Positions 54,147 through 64,000 of a stretch of DNA of 64,000 nucleotides are shown here, piece after piece. The translations under genes were made by a program, and so were the position numbers. The notes under the pieces were generated by a model. It saw only the letters and a program-made list of their open reading frames with translations. It searched no databases and was not told where the DNA came from. The stretch covers positions 25,001 through 89,000 of the forward strand of contig CAUYUJ010019602.1 of the NCBI GenBank assembly GCA_963575745.1, in the 5' to 3' direction. The stretch comes from Prorocentrum cordatum. Its lineage: Eukaryota; Sar; Dinophyceae; Prorocentrales; Prorocentraceae. The number at the start of each line of letters is the position of its first letter. Positions within the stretch are counted from its first letter, which is position 1.

Positions 54147-57100
54147 TCATCTTGATACGCGTTGTTGGTATTTTATACTTAACTCGAGCTGTAGGGCAGG
54201 TACAGAGCTGATAAGCACGCCTAATCGATTCAGAATGATCAGGCGCGTTCGTCTGTTGCATCCAGAGGTCTGAACTCGGTCTGTTAGCCGAGCTAGGTCC
54301 GCAAACCTATTCGTATTAGTTGAGTCATTTTGACAGGCGCTCTCGGTTTTCTGTACTAAACTCGAGCTACAGGACAGCTACAGAGCTGAAACTTACAGAG
54401 ACCAATTCAAAATCATCAGTCGCGCTCGTCTGTTGAATGCAGAGCTCTCAATACGGTCTGCTGCCTGATCTAGAATCGGGAAACTATTCGTATTGTTCGA
54501 GTCAGCTTGAGAGGTGTTGTCGGGCTTCTGTGCTGCATTCGGGCTGCAGGGGGGCTACAGGGTTGGTAGTTACAGGAATCGGTTTGGAGACATCAGGCGC
54601 GCCTGCCTGTCGAATCCAGAGCTCAGAACTCGGTCTGCTGCCCGAAGTAGGTCTGCGAACCTATTCGTATTGTTCGAGTCATCTTGAGAGGTGCTGTCGG
54701 TTTTCTGCACTCAACTCGGGCTGTACAGGGGCTGCAGCGCTATCAATTACATGAATCGATTCGGAGACATCAGACGCGTCCGCCTGTCGCATTCAGAGGT
54801 CTGAACTCGATCTGATATTCGAGCTAGGTTCACCAAACTATTCGTATTTTTCGAGTCATCTTGCGTTAATCGGGCTGCAGGAGGGCTACGGAGCTCGTAC
54901 AGAGGACAATCTAGAAGCATCGGGGGCGTTTGACTGTTGCATCGAGAGGTCTGAAATCGCTTGGGCTGAAAAACTATTCGTTCTCTAGAATTCGTTTCCG
55001 ACATTATATATTGTCAGGAAGCTCTACGAGTCTCCCGGCGGTAAGAAAGGTTGACGGCTTACCGCCGGCGCCCAGTTCCGGGGCGCTGGAGAGCTAGTTG
55101 GCAAGAAAAATCTCGACTGACCTTTTGCTGACTTCTGGTCGGTTGAAAATTTTGCTCTCGAAATTCCTCAATTCGTGTGAGCTCTAGTATTTTTTCCCGT
55201 GATATTCGATCTTATTCCCGCTCGCCATCTTGATCTCAGCTCGATCGGGTGCCTTTTACTGCCAAAAAGCACACTGGCGGGATCGGCCGTTTCGAGTCAT
55301 CTTCATACGCGTTGTCGGTATTTTATACTTAACTTGAGCTGTAGGGCAGGTACAGAGCTGATAAGCACGCCTAATCGATTCAGAATGATCAGGCGCGTTC
55401 GTCTGTTGCATCCAGAGGTCTGAACTCGGGCTGTTAGCCGAGCTAGGTCCGCAAACCTATTCGTATTATTTGAGTCATTTTGACAGGCGCTCTCGGTTTT
55501 CTGTACTAAACTCGAGCTACAGGACAGCTACAGAGCTGATGCTTACAGAGACCAATTCAAAATCATCAGTCGCGCTCGTCTGTTGAATGCAGAGCTCTCA
55601 ATACGGTCTGCTGCCTGATCTAGAATCGGGAAACTATTCGTATTGTTCGAGTCAGCTTGAGAGGTGTTGTCGGGTTTCTGTGCTGCGTTCGGGCTGCAGG
55701 GGGGCTACAGGGTTGGTAGTTACAGGAATCGGTTTGGAGACATCAGGCGCGCCTGCCTGTCGAATCCAGAGCTCAGAACTCGGTCTGCTGCCCGAAGTAG
55801 GTCTGCGAACCTATTCGTGTTGTTCGAGTCATCTTGAGAGGTGCTGTCGGTTTTCTGCACTCAACTCGGGCTGTACAGGGGCTGCAGCGCTATCAATTAC
55901 ATGAATCGATTCGGAGACATCAGACGCGTCCGCCTGTCGCATTCAGAGGTCTGAACTCGATCTGATATTCGAGCTAGGTTCACCAAACTATTCGTATTTT
56001 TCGAGTCATCTTGCGTTAATCGGGCTGCAGGAGGGCTACGGAGCTCGTGCAGAGGACAATCTAGAAGCATCGGGGGCGTTTGACTGTTGCATCGAGAGGT
56101 CTGAAATCGCTTGGGCTGAAAAAACTATTCGTTCTCTAGAATTCGTTTCCGACATTATATATTGTCAGGAAGCTCTACGAGTCTCCCGGCGGTAAGAAAG
56201 GTTGACGGTTTACCGCCGGCGCCCAGTTGGCAAGACAAATCTCGACGGACCTTTTGCTGACTTTTGGTCGGTTGAAAATTTTGCTCTCGAAATTCTTCAA
56301 TTCGTTTGAGCTCTGGTATTTTTTCCCGTGATATTCGATCTTATTCCCGCTCGCCGCTCGCCATCTTGATCTCAGCTCGATCGGGTACCTTTTACTGCCA
56401 AAAAGCACACTGGCGGGATCGGCCGTTTCGAGTCATCTTCATACGCGTTGTCGGTATTTTGTACCTAACTCGAGCTGTAGGGCAGCTACAGAGCTGGTAA
56501 GCACACCTATTCCATTCAGAATCATCAGGCGCGATCGTCTGTTGAATCCAGAGGTCTGAACTCGGTCTGCTAGCCAAGCTAGGCCCGCAAACCTATGCGT
56601 ATTATTCGAGTCATCTTGACAGACGCTCTCGGTTTTCTGTACCTAACTCGAGCTATATAGCAGCTACAGAGCTGATACTTACAGAACCCGATTCAGAATG
56701 ATCAGTCGCGTTGGTCTGTTGAATGCAGAGCTCTCAACTCGGTCTGCTGCCCGATCTAGAATCGCGAAACTGTTCGTATTGTTCGAGTCAGCTTGCGAGG
56801 TGCTGTCGGGTCTCTGTACTCAACTCGGGCTGTAGGGGAGCTACAGTGCTGGCAGTAACAGGAATCGATTTGAAGACATCAGGCGCGTCCGCCTGTCGAA
56901 TCCAGAGCTCGGAACTCGGTCTGCTGCCCGAGCTAGGTCCGCAAAACTATTCCTATTGTTCGAGTCATCCTGAGAGGTGCTGTCCGTTTTCTGCACTCAA
57001 CTCGGGCTGTAGAGGGACTGCAGGGCTGGTAATCACAGGAATCGATTCGGAGACATCAGACACGTCCGTCTGTCGCATTGAGAGGTCTGGAATCGGTCTG

Positions 57101-58124
57101 ATACTCGAGCTAGGTTTGCCAAACCATTCGTATTGTTCGATTCATCTTGAGAGGTGCTGTCGATCTACGCACGTTACTCGGGCTGTAGGAGAGCTTCAGA
57201 GCCCGTACAGAAGACAATGCAGAAGCATCGGGGGCGTTCGGCTGTTGCATCGAGAGGTCTGAAATCGCTTGGGCTGACAAATTATTCGTTCTCAACATTC
57301 TTTTTTCCACATTAGTTATTGTCAGGAAGCTCTACGAGTCCCCCGGCGGTAACCAAGGTTGACGGTTTACCGCCGGCGCCCAGTTGGCCGACCCGGCCAG
57401 AAAGGACAAAGTGGTAACTTTTGGGTGGTTTTGCGAATATTTGCAGGATATTTGACAATTCATTTTGAGAAAGCAGATTTTTCGCACCGTTATGGCGCGT
57501 CCGCTAGTAAAATTTTCAGGCCCATAGGTGGAGTATTATTATTGAAACACTTGGGGGAACCGACGTTAGATAAAAACAGAAAAACGTGATTTCTCGAGTT
57601 TTTCGTTTCCCGCTCCAGAAGCTTTCTTCACGTGTTCCGACGATTGCTGTGCAAGAAAAGAGCTCTACGAGGTTCCCGGCGCTAGGGCTCAGGGCTAGAC
57701 ATCTCGGCTCTAGGGCTCCTGGATCCCACAGGAGCTCAGGGGGTGTCGGCGCCGCGGGGAAGCGGCGCGGCGGCCTTCGCTGCCATCGACGAGTACGGCA
57801 TCTTCCAGGCAAGCCAGGCCGCCTGCTTTGTGTGCTGTAATTATTGTTTTGTTTGTCGTGTGTGCAAAGACGGACGGGTACGACTTTTCAGTGCTTGCGA
57901 GACGTTTCCAGCTGGAGGATATTTCCCCGACTGTACCATATTTGCAGTACTCACAGGACTGCGGACAGAGACCAGATTCTGCTGTTGAGAGGGCATCTCG
58001 GAAAAGGCAAATTCAGGATACCGAGCAGATTGTACGTGACCTTCCATTGGACGGGAGATTGAATACTGCCGACTCCACACCAGATAGTGATAGCCATTGT
58101 GTTGTCCCACCTTCATTTGTGAAT

Positions 58125-59443
58125 ATGAATACAGGACTCATGAATATGATGCAGACTCCTTCCAACGCAGCTGTGGCGGGAGCTACAACCAACGGAGGGC
58201 GTGCGGGAGGGGCTCCAGTAGGTCAGGTCAGTCCTGGAGGTCAAGGATCTGGAGGCGCTCCTGTTGTTCCTAGAGGCCCAGCTCCACAAGGTGCTCTAGG
58301 GGGACCCCCAGGTATGCCCACGGAGGCACAACAGGCGGCGGCCCAAGCGGCTGTTGTCCCTGAAGGTGCTGGGGAGCGTCAGGGTATGCAGGGTGTTAGC
58401 GACGACGCCCAACGAAATGTCAAACATCGTGTCAACGGTCCTCACGAGGCACTCTTGGGAGAACTCGAGGAGAAACGAAAGAAACTCAGTGTGGTCTCGG
58501 ACGAGGCCCCATCCTGGTTCAAGGCCTTCGCGGAGCTCAACGTGCTTGAGAGCAAAGTTAGGCAACGCGAAAACGTCGAAATCAGGGCCGATAGTCACAG
58601 AGCATCTCGAATCGTCAGGAGGCCTCCGACATCAGGATGAGCAACTTGGAGCGACAGATGCAGGATCTCAAGAAGAACCCCAGTGTGATATCAGGTGCAG
58701 CCTCGACTACGGCACCTTCCTACGGAGGGGGCCCACCAGGACTCTCAGGACCCTCCAGTTTCAGTCCCAGCTATGTGGAGCTCACAGGCTGGACAGACTG
58801 GAATGGGACAGCGGTTACACGTTCGGCCAGTATGATGAGAGACACGGACGTTGCACAATTCATCACTAATTTGAAGACGGCCATCGCAGCAGAGGATGAA
58901 GCCAGGATCGACTACGAGGGCACACTACGTATGAATGGAAGTAGAATGATGTTGAGTACGATCAAAATCAAATTCATTGTAGGAACCGACTCTTCGACAT
59001 TATACAACGTGAAGCGTGCTTTTGATGATGCTTTAACTCCGAATCCCCAAAGGAATGCGGCTCAGGTTTCGAGGTCACCTCCAGATTATGACAGCATGTT
59101 CCAGGGCATGTTACAACGACCCAGTCGGGTCCGCGTACGCATAGAGGCCCCACCTTGGAAACGTGATCATATCGGGGTTGTGGGACGCTTCTATGGGACA
59201 TACCGCGAGTGTACCAACAGTGAGGCTATGGAGATCAGGGGGGAGACAGGATCGGGACCCAACGGACGGAGCACAATGTGGACCAAGCCGCAGGACCCTC
59301 AGCATCGACCCGTGGAACTGGCATCCTTTCGTATCAATACGGGGTGGACAGTGGACCGCGAGATCTGGGAGGGTGTACTTATGCGAAGCGGTGTGACGAC
59401 TACATACGACACATTTGTTACGAGTCTTGCCGGCAGGGTGTGA
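58125..59443 (+). pseudogene. LINE3 ORF1 protein, one frameshift
   Basis: The first ATG in the matching frame is at 58125. The N-terminal part is Gly/Pro/Ala/Gln-rich (about residues 20-95). A charged segment follows (LGELEEKRKKLSVVSDEAP). The first frame ends at a TGA at 58638-58640. The homologous frame runs from about 58595 (ISNRQEASDIRMSNLERQMQ, probable coiled coil) to TGA at 59441-59443. The C-terminal domain (FSPSYVELTGWTDW, then VRIEAPPWKRDHIG) aligns with LINE1 ORF1, which defines the shared core of the family. A one-base shift near 58590-58600 explains the break. Because the two frames overlap as ATGA, a translational coupling signal cannot be ruled out, but LINE1 needs none. Confidence 0.72.
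59441..59443 (+). promoter_or_regulatory. In-frame stop between LINE3 ORF1 and ORF2 (possible readthrough site)
   Basis: TGA followed by CGGTGC. The frame stays open on both sides and matches the arrangement in LINE1 (TAG followed by AGGTGC). TGA followed by CGG is a context known to permit readthrough in some RNA viruses. Confidence 0.55.
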
Positions 59444-62400
59444 CGGTGCAGAGGTGCCAGTCGGGCTGGTGGCCCCACAGCCCAGCATAGGCTAGGCACC
59501 CAGAATCTTATGAAACAAGGGGCTACAGCAGATCGGGGATTTGCTTGCATGAGGGCACTTCTTTCTCACGGCTGTGAAGTGTTCTGTTTACAGGAGTGTG
59601 AACACTTACCGTCCAATTCAATTCAGCTGCTTGGCTGGCACCTAGTTTATTCAAGTGACAGGAAGGCTTCCATAGCTTTGAGGGGGAAGTCTTGTCACAA
59701 CATAGTTCGCTCTTGGAGTAATCATGCTCGTCTTGCTATTGTGTGCTTGCGTCATCCGTGTATCTTTCTTGTCTCTGCGTACTTTCCGAACAGATCGGAG
59801 AATCGTTCATTGGAGGTGGCTTTTGAGATGCTGAAAACAATCGAAACAACTTATCGGAGGTGGAAGGAGGAATGCAGATACACATGTGAGCTTGTGATTG
59901 CAGGGGATTTTAATGTTGAGCTTGCGCCCGACATCACCTGTTCAGGAGGCACGGTGACTGGAGGTGCTGTGCAGATTCTCGACGGGAGGGGATATGGGAA
60001 TGATACGGAGGATAGACGGTGGGAGGAGGACATGTGGCGATCTCAGCTGCAGGAGTGGCTGTGTCGGATGCGCTTGCTGGCAGTCAATTCTCTTGGCTCG
60101 CCGTACTCTCGGCAGCCGACTTTCGTGCATCGTGCGAATAATGCTCGACGCAAGTCTGGGGCGAAGACTATTGCGCCAAAAGTGCTTGACTATCTCATGG
60201 TCCCACAATCCTGGGAGGGTGACTTGGTTGAATGCCGAACGGATTGGATCCCAGAGACCCCGACTACCAACTTCTCGGATCATGCCTGTGTCTACGCCGA
60301 GTTCCATATGCAGAACCCTCAGGTCACGAAATATCAAGGCCCCCCTAGCCACCACACAAGCCACAAAGAGTTCCAATCGTATCGGGAGGAGGCCCAATTT
60401 CAGGTCCTGGCGGACGTCCAGATCCCGACGGTGCCCCCACAACGTCTTGCTGAAACGATTGCTGGACATGCGTTACCGCTCCTCACGGTGAGGGCCCCCA
60501 GGTACTCTCGAGGGCTCCCGCCGAGTAGGACTCCTCAGCATGCCGAGCTGGAGGTACAACTCAGAGAGGCACGTGCTAGGAAGGACAGAGCGTTGGCTCG
60601 GGACCTTCGACGTCGCATCAGACCGCTTGCGCGGGAATATCGCCGACGGAAGGTGGAGTGGGAGGCGCTACCATCTAGGAAGGGGAGGAGGACACGTGTG
60701 ACGGAGTTGAGGGTGACGGACACTGGGGGAGGGGATATGGGGCCTACGACTATGATGACGGAGGACAGGGAACTGTGGGCGGAGGAGGTGGAGCGATATG
60801 CTGTGCAGAGTATGACTTGTGATGACTCCAGAGCCCGCAATCGGGAGCTTGTGTCCACACTGCGTCGCCATGCATCCCAATCTACAGCCTCTTCGCACAA
60901 CGCACTTACGATTACATGCTCTACTATTCTGCAGGCGCGGAGCAGGCTCCGAACAGGACGGGCCTGTGGGCCCGACGGCATCTCGGTTGAACTTCTCAAG
61001 TCTCTTTCGTGGAGGTCAGTGCGTGCTATTGGTAAGGTTTTCTCTGATATATTCAACGGGCTTCGCCCGACGCCAAGGGAATGGCAGGAAGTATACCTAA
61101 CACTTATGCCGAAAACGAGCAAACTAGAAACATTGCGACAAACAAGGAACCTGCTTGTCGGAAATACCTTGGCCAAGTGGTATCTTACGTGTGTGACGAT
61201 TTTACTGGAACGATGTGTGGAACCCTTCATGAGTGATATGGCGGTTTACGGTTTTACTAGCGGACGACGTTGCTGGGAGATTTCATCGGCCATGACATGT
61301 ATTGCACAACATGCTTCCACATGGGGGCGAGATCAAACGGCGTGGCTCCTCAGCTGTGACATCGAGCGGGCGTTCGATGCTGTGACGTTGCCGACAGTCT
61401 CGAGAGCGATGACGGCCCTTGGGATCAGCGCACGGTTACAGTATGCGTTATTGGAGCCTCTCTCATCTACTTCATGCACGGTGCTGTTTGAAGGAGTTAC
61501 AATCCCCAATGTGCAGTGGGATAGGTCGCTCCGTACTGGGGGTACCGAATCACCTATCGCGTTCACTATTGTCACTATTGCTATGTGGCGTGATGTGATT
61601 GCTCGCCTGGATCAGCGCGGTGTCGGAGTCGAGATGCCATGCCATGATGATCATTGTCGGTATGCACGTTGGAATCATGCTCTCTGGGCTGACAATATTT
61701 TTCTGGCCGCCAAGTCAGCATCGGAGGCGCAGGTAGCGGCCACTGCCTTCACTACTGCTCTCAGGGATTGGGGGATGGAGTGGAAGGAGGAGAGTCTAGA
61801 GATGATGGTGTGTGGTACTCAGTACACTGATACGGTCACGGTTCAGATTGGCTCGCGGATTGTACCTTTCAAGCAGGTTGAGAGTTTGAATGTGCTGGGG
61901 TATCAGATTCCCAGAAGTTTCACTTCTATCCACACGGATGTGCAGGAGCGCGTCCAGCAGGCCCGAAGGGCATTCTTTGCGCAGGTGCAGTATTTTACGT
62001 GCAGGGCGCTGCCTCTGGTGAAGAGGTTTCGTCGATATCAATCGACTGTGCAGAGCCGTCTTTTATATGCAGCAGAGGCCATCACGATTGACAGTGAGTG
62101 TGTGAGGGTTATCCACGCGTTCGAGGGTATGTGTCTTCGGAGAATGTCAGGGGGGAGGAAGCCAGGATATGTGGGGTGGGAGGTATGGCGGCCAGCTGCG
62201 CTGACACGAGTCAGGACAATCTTCTGCGATGGGGGTTTCCCGTCGGCTGTGCAGATGCTGTGTTGGAAGAGCTGGGGCATGATGCGCTCCACGAGGCAAT
62301 ATTTACTATCTTTGGAGGAGGACAGGACGGCAAGGACGGAGGTAGAGGTGGAGGGATCAACGACTCAACGTGCTAAACGTGTTCGCTTTGCGGACGGGCG

Positions 62401-62698
62401 GGGGGGGGGATGTACCTGCAGCGGCTGTGATGGAGGTGGAGGGGGGGATTACGGATATGGAGAGGCGGCTGGAGGATCTTTGCTCGCAGGTTGCCTGTTC
62501 CATTGCCCGCTCACAGCCGATGCCCTCTGGAGAAGGAGCTGCCCACACTCTCAGAGGCGAGCCACTTGCCGTCTCAAAGGGGAGGAGGGCCTTTCGAGAC
62601 TCCCGACGTGCGCTTATGATGTACAATGTTGGCTGGGTCACGGCTCGCGACACAATAACAGAGGTTCTACGACAACACGGCAACAGGGCCTTATCTAG
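59444..62698 (+). CDS. LINE3 ORF2: endonuclease and reverse transcriptase
   Basis: Codons counted from the TGA. APE endonuclease residues are N21 (in LGTQNLM), E51 (FCLQECEH), GDFN (D155, N157) and SDH (D279, H280). The reverse transcriptase has TGRACGPDGIS, motif A CDIERAFD (D639, D645), motif B-like RTGGTESPIAF and motif C LWADNIFLAA (D750, N751). The post-RT region RFRRYQSTVQSRLLYAAE is shared with LINE1 and LINE2. The homologous frame leaves this one at a ten-base G run (62400-62409). The last about 95 codons of the open frame, to the stop at 62698, are therefore out of frame and not real. The first in-frame ATG (59510) lies beyond the catalytic asparagine, so translation probably enters from ORF1. 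All catalytic residues seen in LINE1 are kept, including the Asn of the WADN box. Confidence 0.82.
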   Translation, partial: RCRGASRAGGPTAQHRLGTQNLMKQGATADRGFACMRALLSHGCEVFCLQECEHLPSNSIQLLGWHLVYSSDRKASIALRGKSCHNIVRSWSNHARLAIVCLRHPCIFLVSAYFPNRSENRSLEVAFEMLKTIETTYRRWKEECRYTCELVIAGDFNVELAPDITCSGGTVTGGAVQILDGRGYGNDTEDRRWEEDMWRSQLQEWLCRMRLLAVNSLGSPYSRQPTFVHRANNARRKSGAKTIAPKVLDYLMVPQSWEGDLVECRTDWIPETPTTNFSDHACVYAEFHMQNPQVTKYQGPPSHHTSHKEFQSYREEAQFQVLADVQIPTVPPQRLAETIAGHALPLLTVRAPRYSRGLPPSRTPQHAELEVQLREARARKDRALARDLRRRIRPLAREYRRRKVEWEALPSRKGRRTRVTELRVTDTGGGDMGPTTMMTEDRELWAEEVERYAVQSMTCDDSRARNRELVSTLRRHASQSTASSHNALTITCSTILQARSRLRTGRACGPDGISVELLKSLSWRSVRAIGKVFSDIFNGLRPTPREWQEVYLTLMPKTSKLETLRQTRNLLVGNTLAKWYLTCVTILLERCVEPFMSDMAVYGFTSGRRCWEISSAMTCIAQHASTWGRDQTAWLLSCDIERAFDAVTLPTVSRAMTALGISARLQYALLEPLSSTSCTVLFEGVTIPNVQWDRSLRTGGTESPIAFTIVTIAMWRDVIARLDQRGVGVEMPCHDDHCRYARWNHALWADNIFLAAKSASEAQVAATAFTTALRDWGMEWKEESLEMMVCGTQYTDTVTVQIGSRIVPFKQVESLNVLGYQIPRSFTSIHTDVQERVQQARRAFFAQVQYFTCRALPLVKRFRRYQSTVQSRLLYAAEAITIDSECVRVIHAFEGMCLRRMSGGRKPGYVGWEVWRPAALTRVRTIFCDGGFPSAVQMLCWKSWGMMRSTRQYLLSLEEDRTARTEVEVEGSTTQRAKRVRFADGRGGGCTCSGCDGGGGGDYGYGEAAGGSLLAGCLFHCPLTADALWRRSCPHSQRRATCRLKGEEGLSRLPTCAYDVQCWLGHGSRHNNRGSTTTRQQGLI

Positions 62699-63747
62699 TT
62701 CGGGCGAGCGGCTTCGTGGAGGCCCTGTGTCTGTGGGGGGTCGGTCTTGGCAGTTCCCCTACATTCAGTTCTTTGGGGAAAAGTGGTGGGGGTCTGTACG
62801 GGGCGATTGGGTTCAGTTCTTGGAGGTATGGAAGCAACTCCTTACACAATACAACAAAACTAAGGTCTATGATTACTTTGTGGTGTCTTGGAAGGGCTCT
62901 CCTAATGGACCTCGAGGCTCCCCTGAGGCTCGAGAGAAGGCCGATGCTGAGGCGGTCGACATCGCGACCAACCCTCTGCGCCCCAAGTACGACCCCAAAG
63001 AGTCCGCCAAGCTTGCAATACGTTATGCTATGATCCAGGAACGTGCGACTGTGTGGGATATATCCTCAGAGGGTTTTGCTGCTGAGTTCAAGGGTGACTC
63101 ATTACTTATCTGCTCCTGGCTACAGGGGAAATTGTGAGAATCGTGGCTACTGCAAGAGGACAGCTGCCAAGATTGATTGTACCTTTGAGCTCGCTGCGTG
63201 TTTCAATCTGAGGCCTGCTGCCTTGGGACGTGAGATATGGAGACATGAATTCAGGGAGGACAATACACGAGCGGATGAATTGACGCATGAGGCCAGATGT
63301 GGCCGCACATTCTACAGAACTCATTGTTATCTATATCCATTCGAAACTTATCTCTTACCGTTCGCTATCAGGGGAGGCTTTGATGGCGGGGTTGACCAGC
63401 AAGGATCAGGATGTGGTTTCTGGCTTCAGATCGGCTTAATCAATACTCAGTGCAATCCCAGTGAGATAGGCATCGCTTCCGCGAGAACCGTGGGCCCCTT
63501 CCCTGCTGGGCATGAGTTTGCTGTTTCTAGTGCCGTGCCCCTCGTTTGGAGGGATGTGGCCGAGGCCGCGTGGCTCCTCGAAGGAGCTACAGTCACAGAA
63601 TGTGAATTGTCGGCAGCCGAAGCGCTGCTCAGCGCTGCCCGTGTGCTTCTGCGGGACCGGTCCTCGCCCAGCTGCACTCAGCTGGGAACGCGAGTCCAAA
63701 CAAACAAACAAAACCAGGTTGACGGTTTACCGCCGGTTTTCCAGTAA
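62410..63747 (+). pseudogene. LINE3 C-terminal region with permuted RNase H, two frames
   Basis: After the G run the homology continues in one frame to about 63120, ending EFKGDSLLICSWLQGKL at the TGA 63135-63137. The Asp codon is at 63096. It then moves to a second frame: REDNTRADELTHEA, GGFDGGVDQQGSGCGFW, then TVTECELSAAEALL. The order of acidic motifs (GDS, RAD, FDGG, E) is again permuted. A coiled-coil-like stretch ITDMERRLEDLCSQVA near the start of this part is not obvious in LINE1. There is no stop before the A-rich tail: the frame reads through the tail into the host hairpin and stops at 63745-63747. This shows decay of the 3' end. Confidence 0.75.
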
Positions 63748-63791
63748 CTCGTAGAGCTTCCCTAAGCTAGTTGCTGGAAGCTTAAGAGTAA
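63745..63791 (+). mobile_element. Family A 5' end
   Basis: TAACTCGTAGAGCTTCCC, cut at TAAGAGTAA by the next C element. Its continuation, if any, lies beyond the window. Confidence 0.8.
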
Positions 63792-64000
63792 TACCTCGTA
63801 GAGCTCTTCGGCATCGATGAGCTAGAGGAATTCCGGCGCGGGGTGGAGCTAGTTGGCCGACCCGGCCAGAAAGGACAAAGTGATAACTTTTGGGTGGTTT
63901 TGCGAAAAATTGAAGGATATTTGACAATTCATTTTGAGAAAGCAGATTTTTCGCACCTGTGAGCGATTATGAGGACCTCTCCGTCTCAATATGAGCTCTG
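63792..64000 (+). mobile_element. Family C1 element, cut by the window end
   Basis: TACCTCGTAGAGCTCTTCGG through TTGAGAAAGCAGATTTTTCG to the window end. The homopolymer and the 3' hairpin are not in view. Confidence 0.85.

Larger units (their letters stand above)
52276..55075 (+). mobile_element. Family A element, third level, split twice
   Basis: Pieces 52276-52413, 52816-52948 and 54147-55075. The breaks read TTTCGAAA / TTCCTCAATTCG and GTTTCGAG / TCATCTTGATACGC. Both are continuous elsewhere in the window. Confidence 0.9.
52226..56226 (+). mobile_element. Family A element, second level
   Basis: Pieces 52226-52275 and 55076-56226. The break reads AGGAGTAA / TTCCGGGGCGC. Its 3' part is nearly identical to the element nested in it (offset 1150 bp). 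Confidence 0.87.
52201..57383 (+). mobile_element. Family A element, outer level of the second nest
   Basis: Pieces 52201-52225 and 56227-57383. The break reads GAGAGCTAG / TTGGCAAGAC, continuous in other copies. Confidence 0.85.
57682..63711 (+). mobile_element. LINE3: full-length but decayed non-LTR retrotransposon
   Basis: About 6.0 kb, the same lineage as LINE1: leader, ORF1, stop, ORF2 and a CAAACAAACAAACAAAA end. The left border is TTCCCGGCG and the right border ACCAGGTTGACGG, so it also lies in the hairpin loop, with a small target deletion rather than a duplication. Three frameshifts separate its frames. The leader shares the CAGGCCGCCTGC motif with LINE1. Confidence 0.9.
57384..63744 (+). 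mobile_element. Family C2 element holding LINE3
   Basis: Pieces 57384-57681 and about 63712-63744. It starts at TTGGCCGACCCGG (5' part split away). The hairpin is opened by the LINE, with a few loop bases lost on the left side. Confidence 0.85.

Overview
The window looks like a stretch of repeat-dominated nuclear DNA from a large-genome eukaryotic microbe, most plausibly a dinoflagellate. That assignment is inference: it rests on nested non-LTR retrotransposons, a GC-rich PIF1-like helicase remnant, very high repeat density, and no operons, rRNA, tRNA or ordinary intact host genes that I could find. No species is claimed.

Almost all of the 64 kb is built from a few repeat families that I name here provisionally. 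Family A (about 0.9-1.24 kb) starts TAACTCGTAGAGCTTCC and has a constant 5' region of about 270 bp, then four to six tandem monomers of about 177 bp. It ends with the inverted copy GGAAGCTCTACGAGT followed by a hairpin (CCGGCGGTAA / TTACCGCCGG) and the end CGCCCAG. Families C1, C2 and C3 (about 0.39-0.41 kb) have the same plan with the end TACCTCGTAGAGCTC, no satellite, and in C1/C2 a homopolymer tract. Family B (about 0.27-0.41 kb) is different: it runs from CTTGGTAGCG to CTCTCCGGGAA around a long near-perfect palindrome. Insertions of A and C can be read against uninterrupted copies. They restore the empty site exactly, always just before a T and with no target duplication. One-sided inverted repeats, a 3' hairpin, internal tandem repeats and no target duplication together resemble non-autonomous Helentron/Helitron2 (HINE or DINE-1-like) elements.

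Layout: 1-310 simple sequence; 325-2690 A, B and C pieces; 2695-2985 microsatellite; 2981-4262 A; 4263-5010 a 160-bp satellite; 5065-5572 the helicase remnant; 5966-12075 A and B elements; 12076-20000 one C element opened by successive insertions up to five levels deep; 20001-27266 an A element holding LINE1; 27267-36813 A/B/C mosaic; 36814-40424 an A element holding the truncated LINE2; 40425-44290 a C element opened by other elements and a GGGCTC/TGTGTC satellite block; 44291-52200 mostly A; 52201-57383 a second deep nest; 57384-63744 a C2 element holding LINE3; then A and C pieces to the end.

The three LINEs are one lineage. LINE1 is nearly intact. It has ORF1 (coiled coil plus a conserved C-terminal domain), then a single in-frame stop codon, then ORF2 (APE endonuclease, reverse transcriptase, and a C-terminal RNase H-like domain). 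The catalytic box of the reverse transcriptase reads WADN in all three copies. The RNase H motifs occur in circularly permuted order in all three. All three LINEs lie in the loop of the terminal hairpin of an A or C2 element, so the LINE appears to use the hairpin of the small elements as a preferred target.
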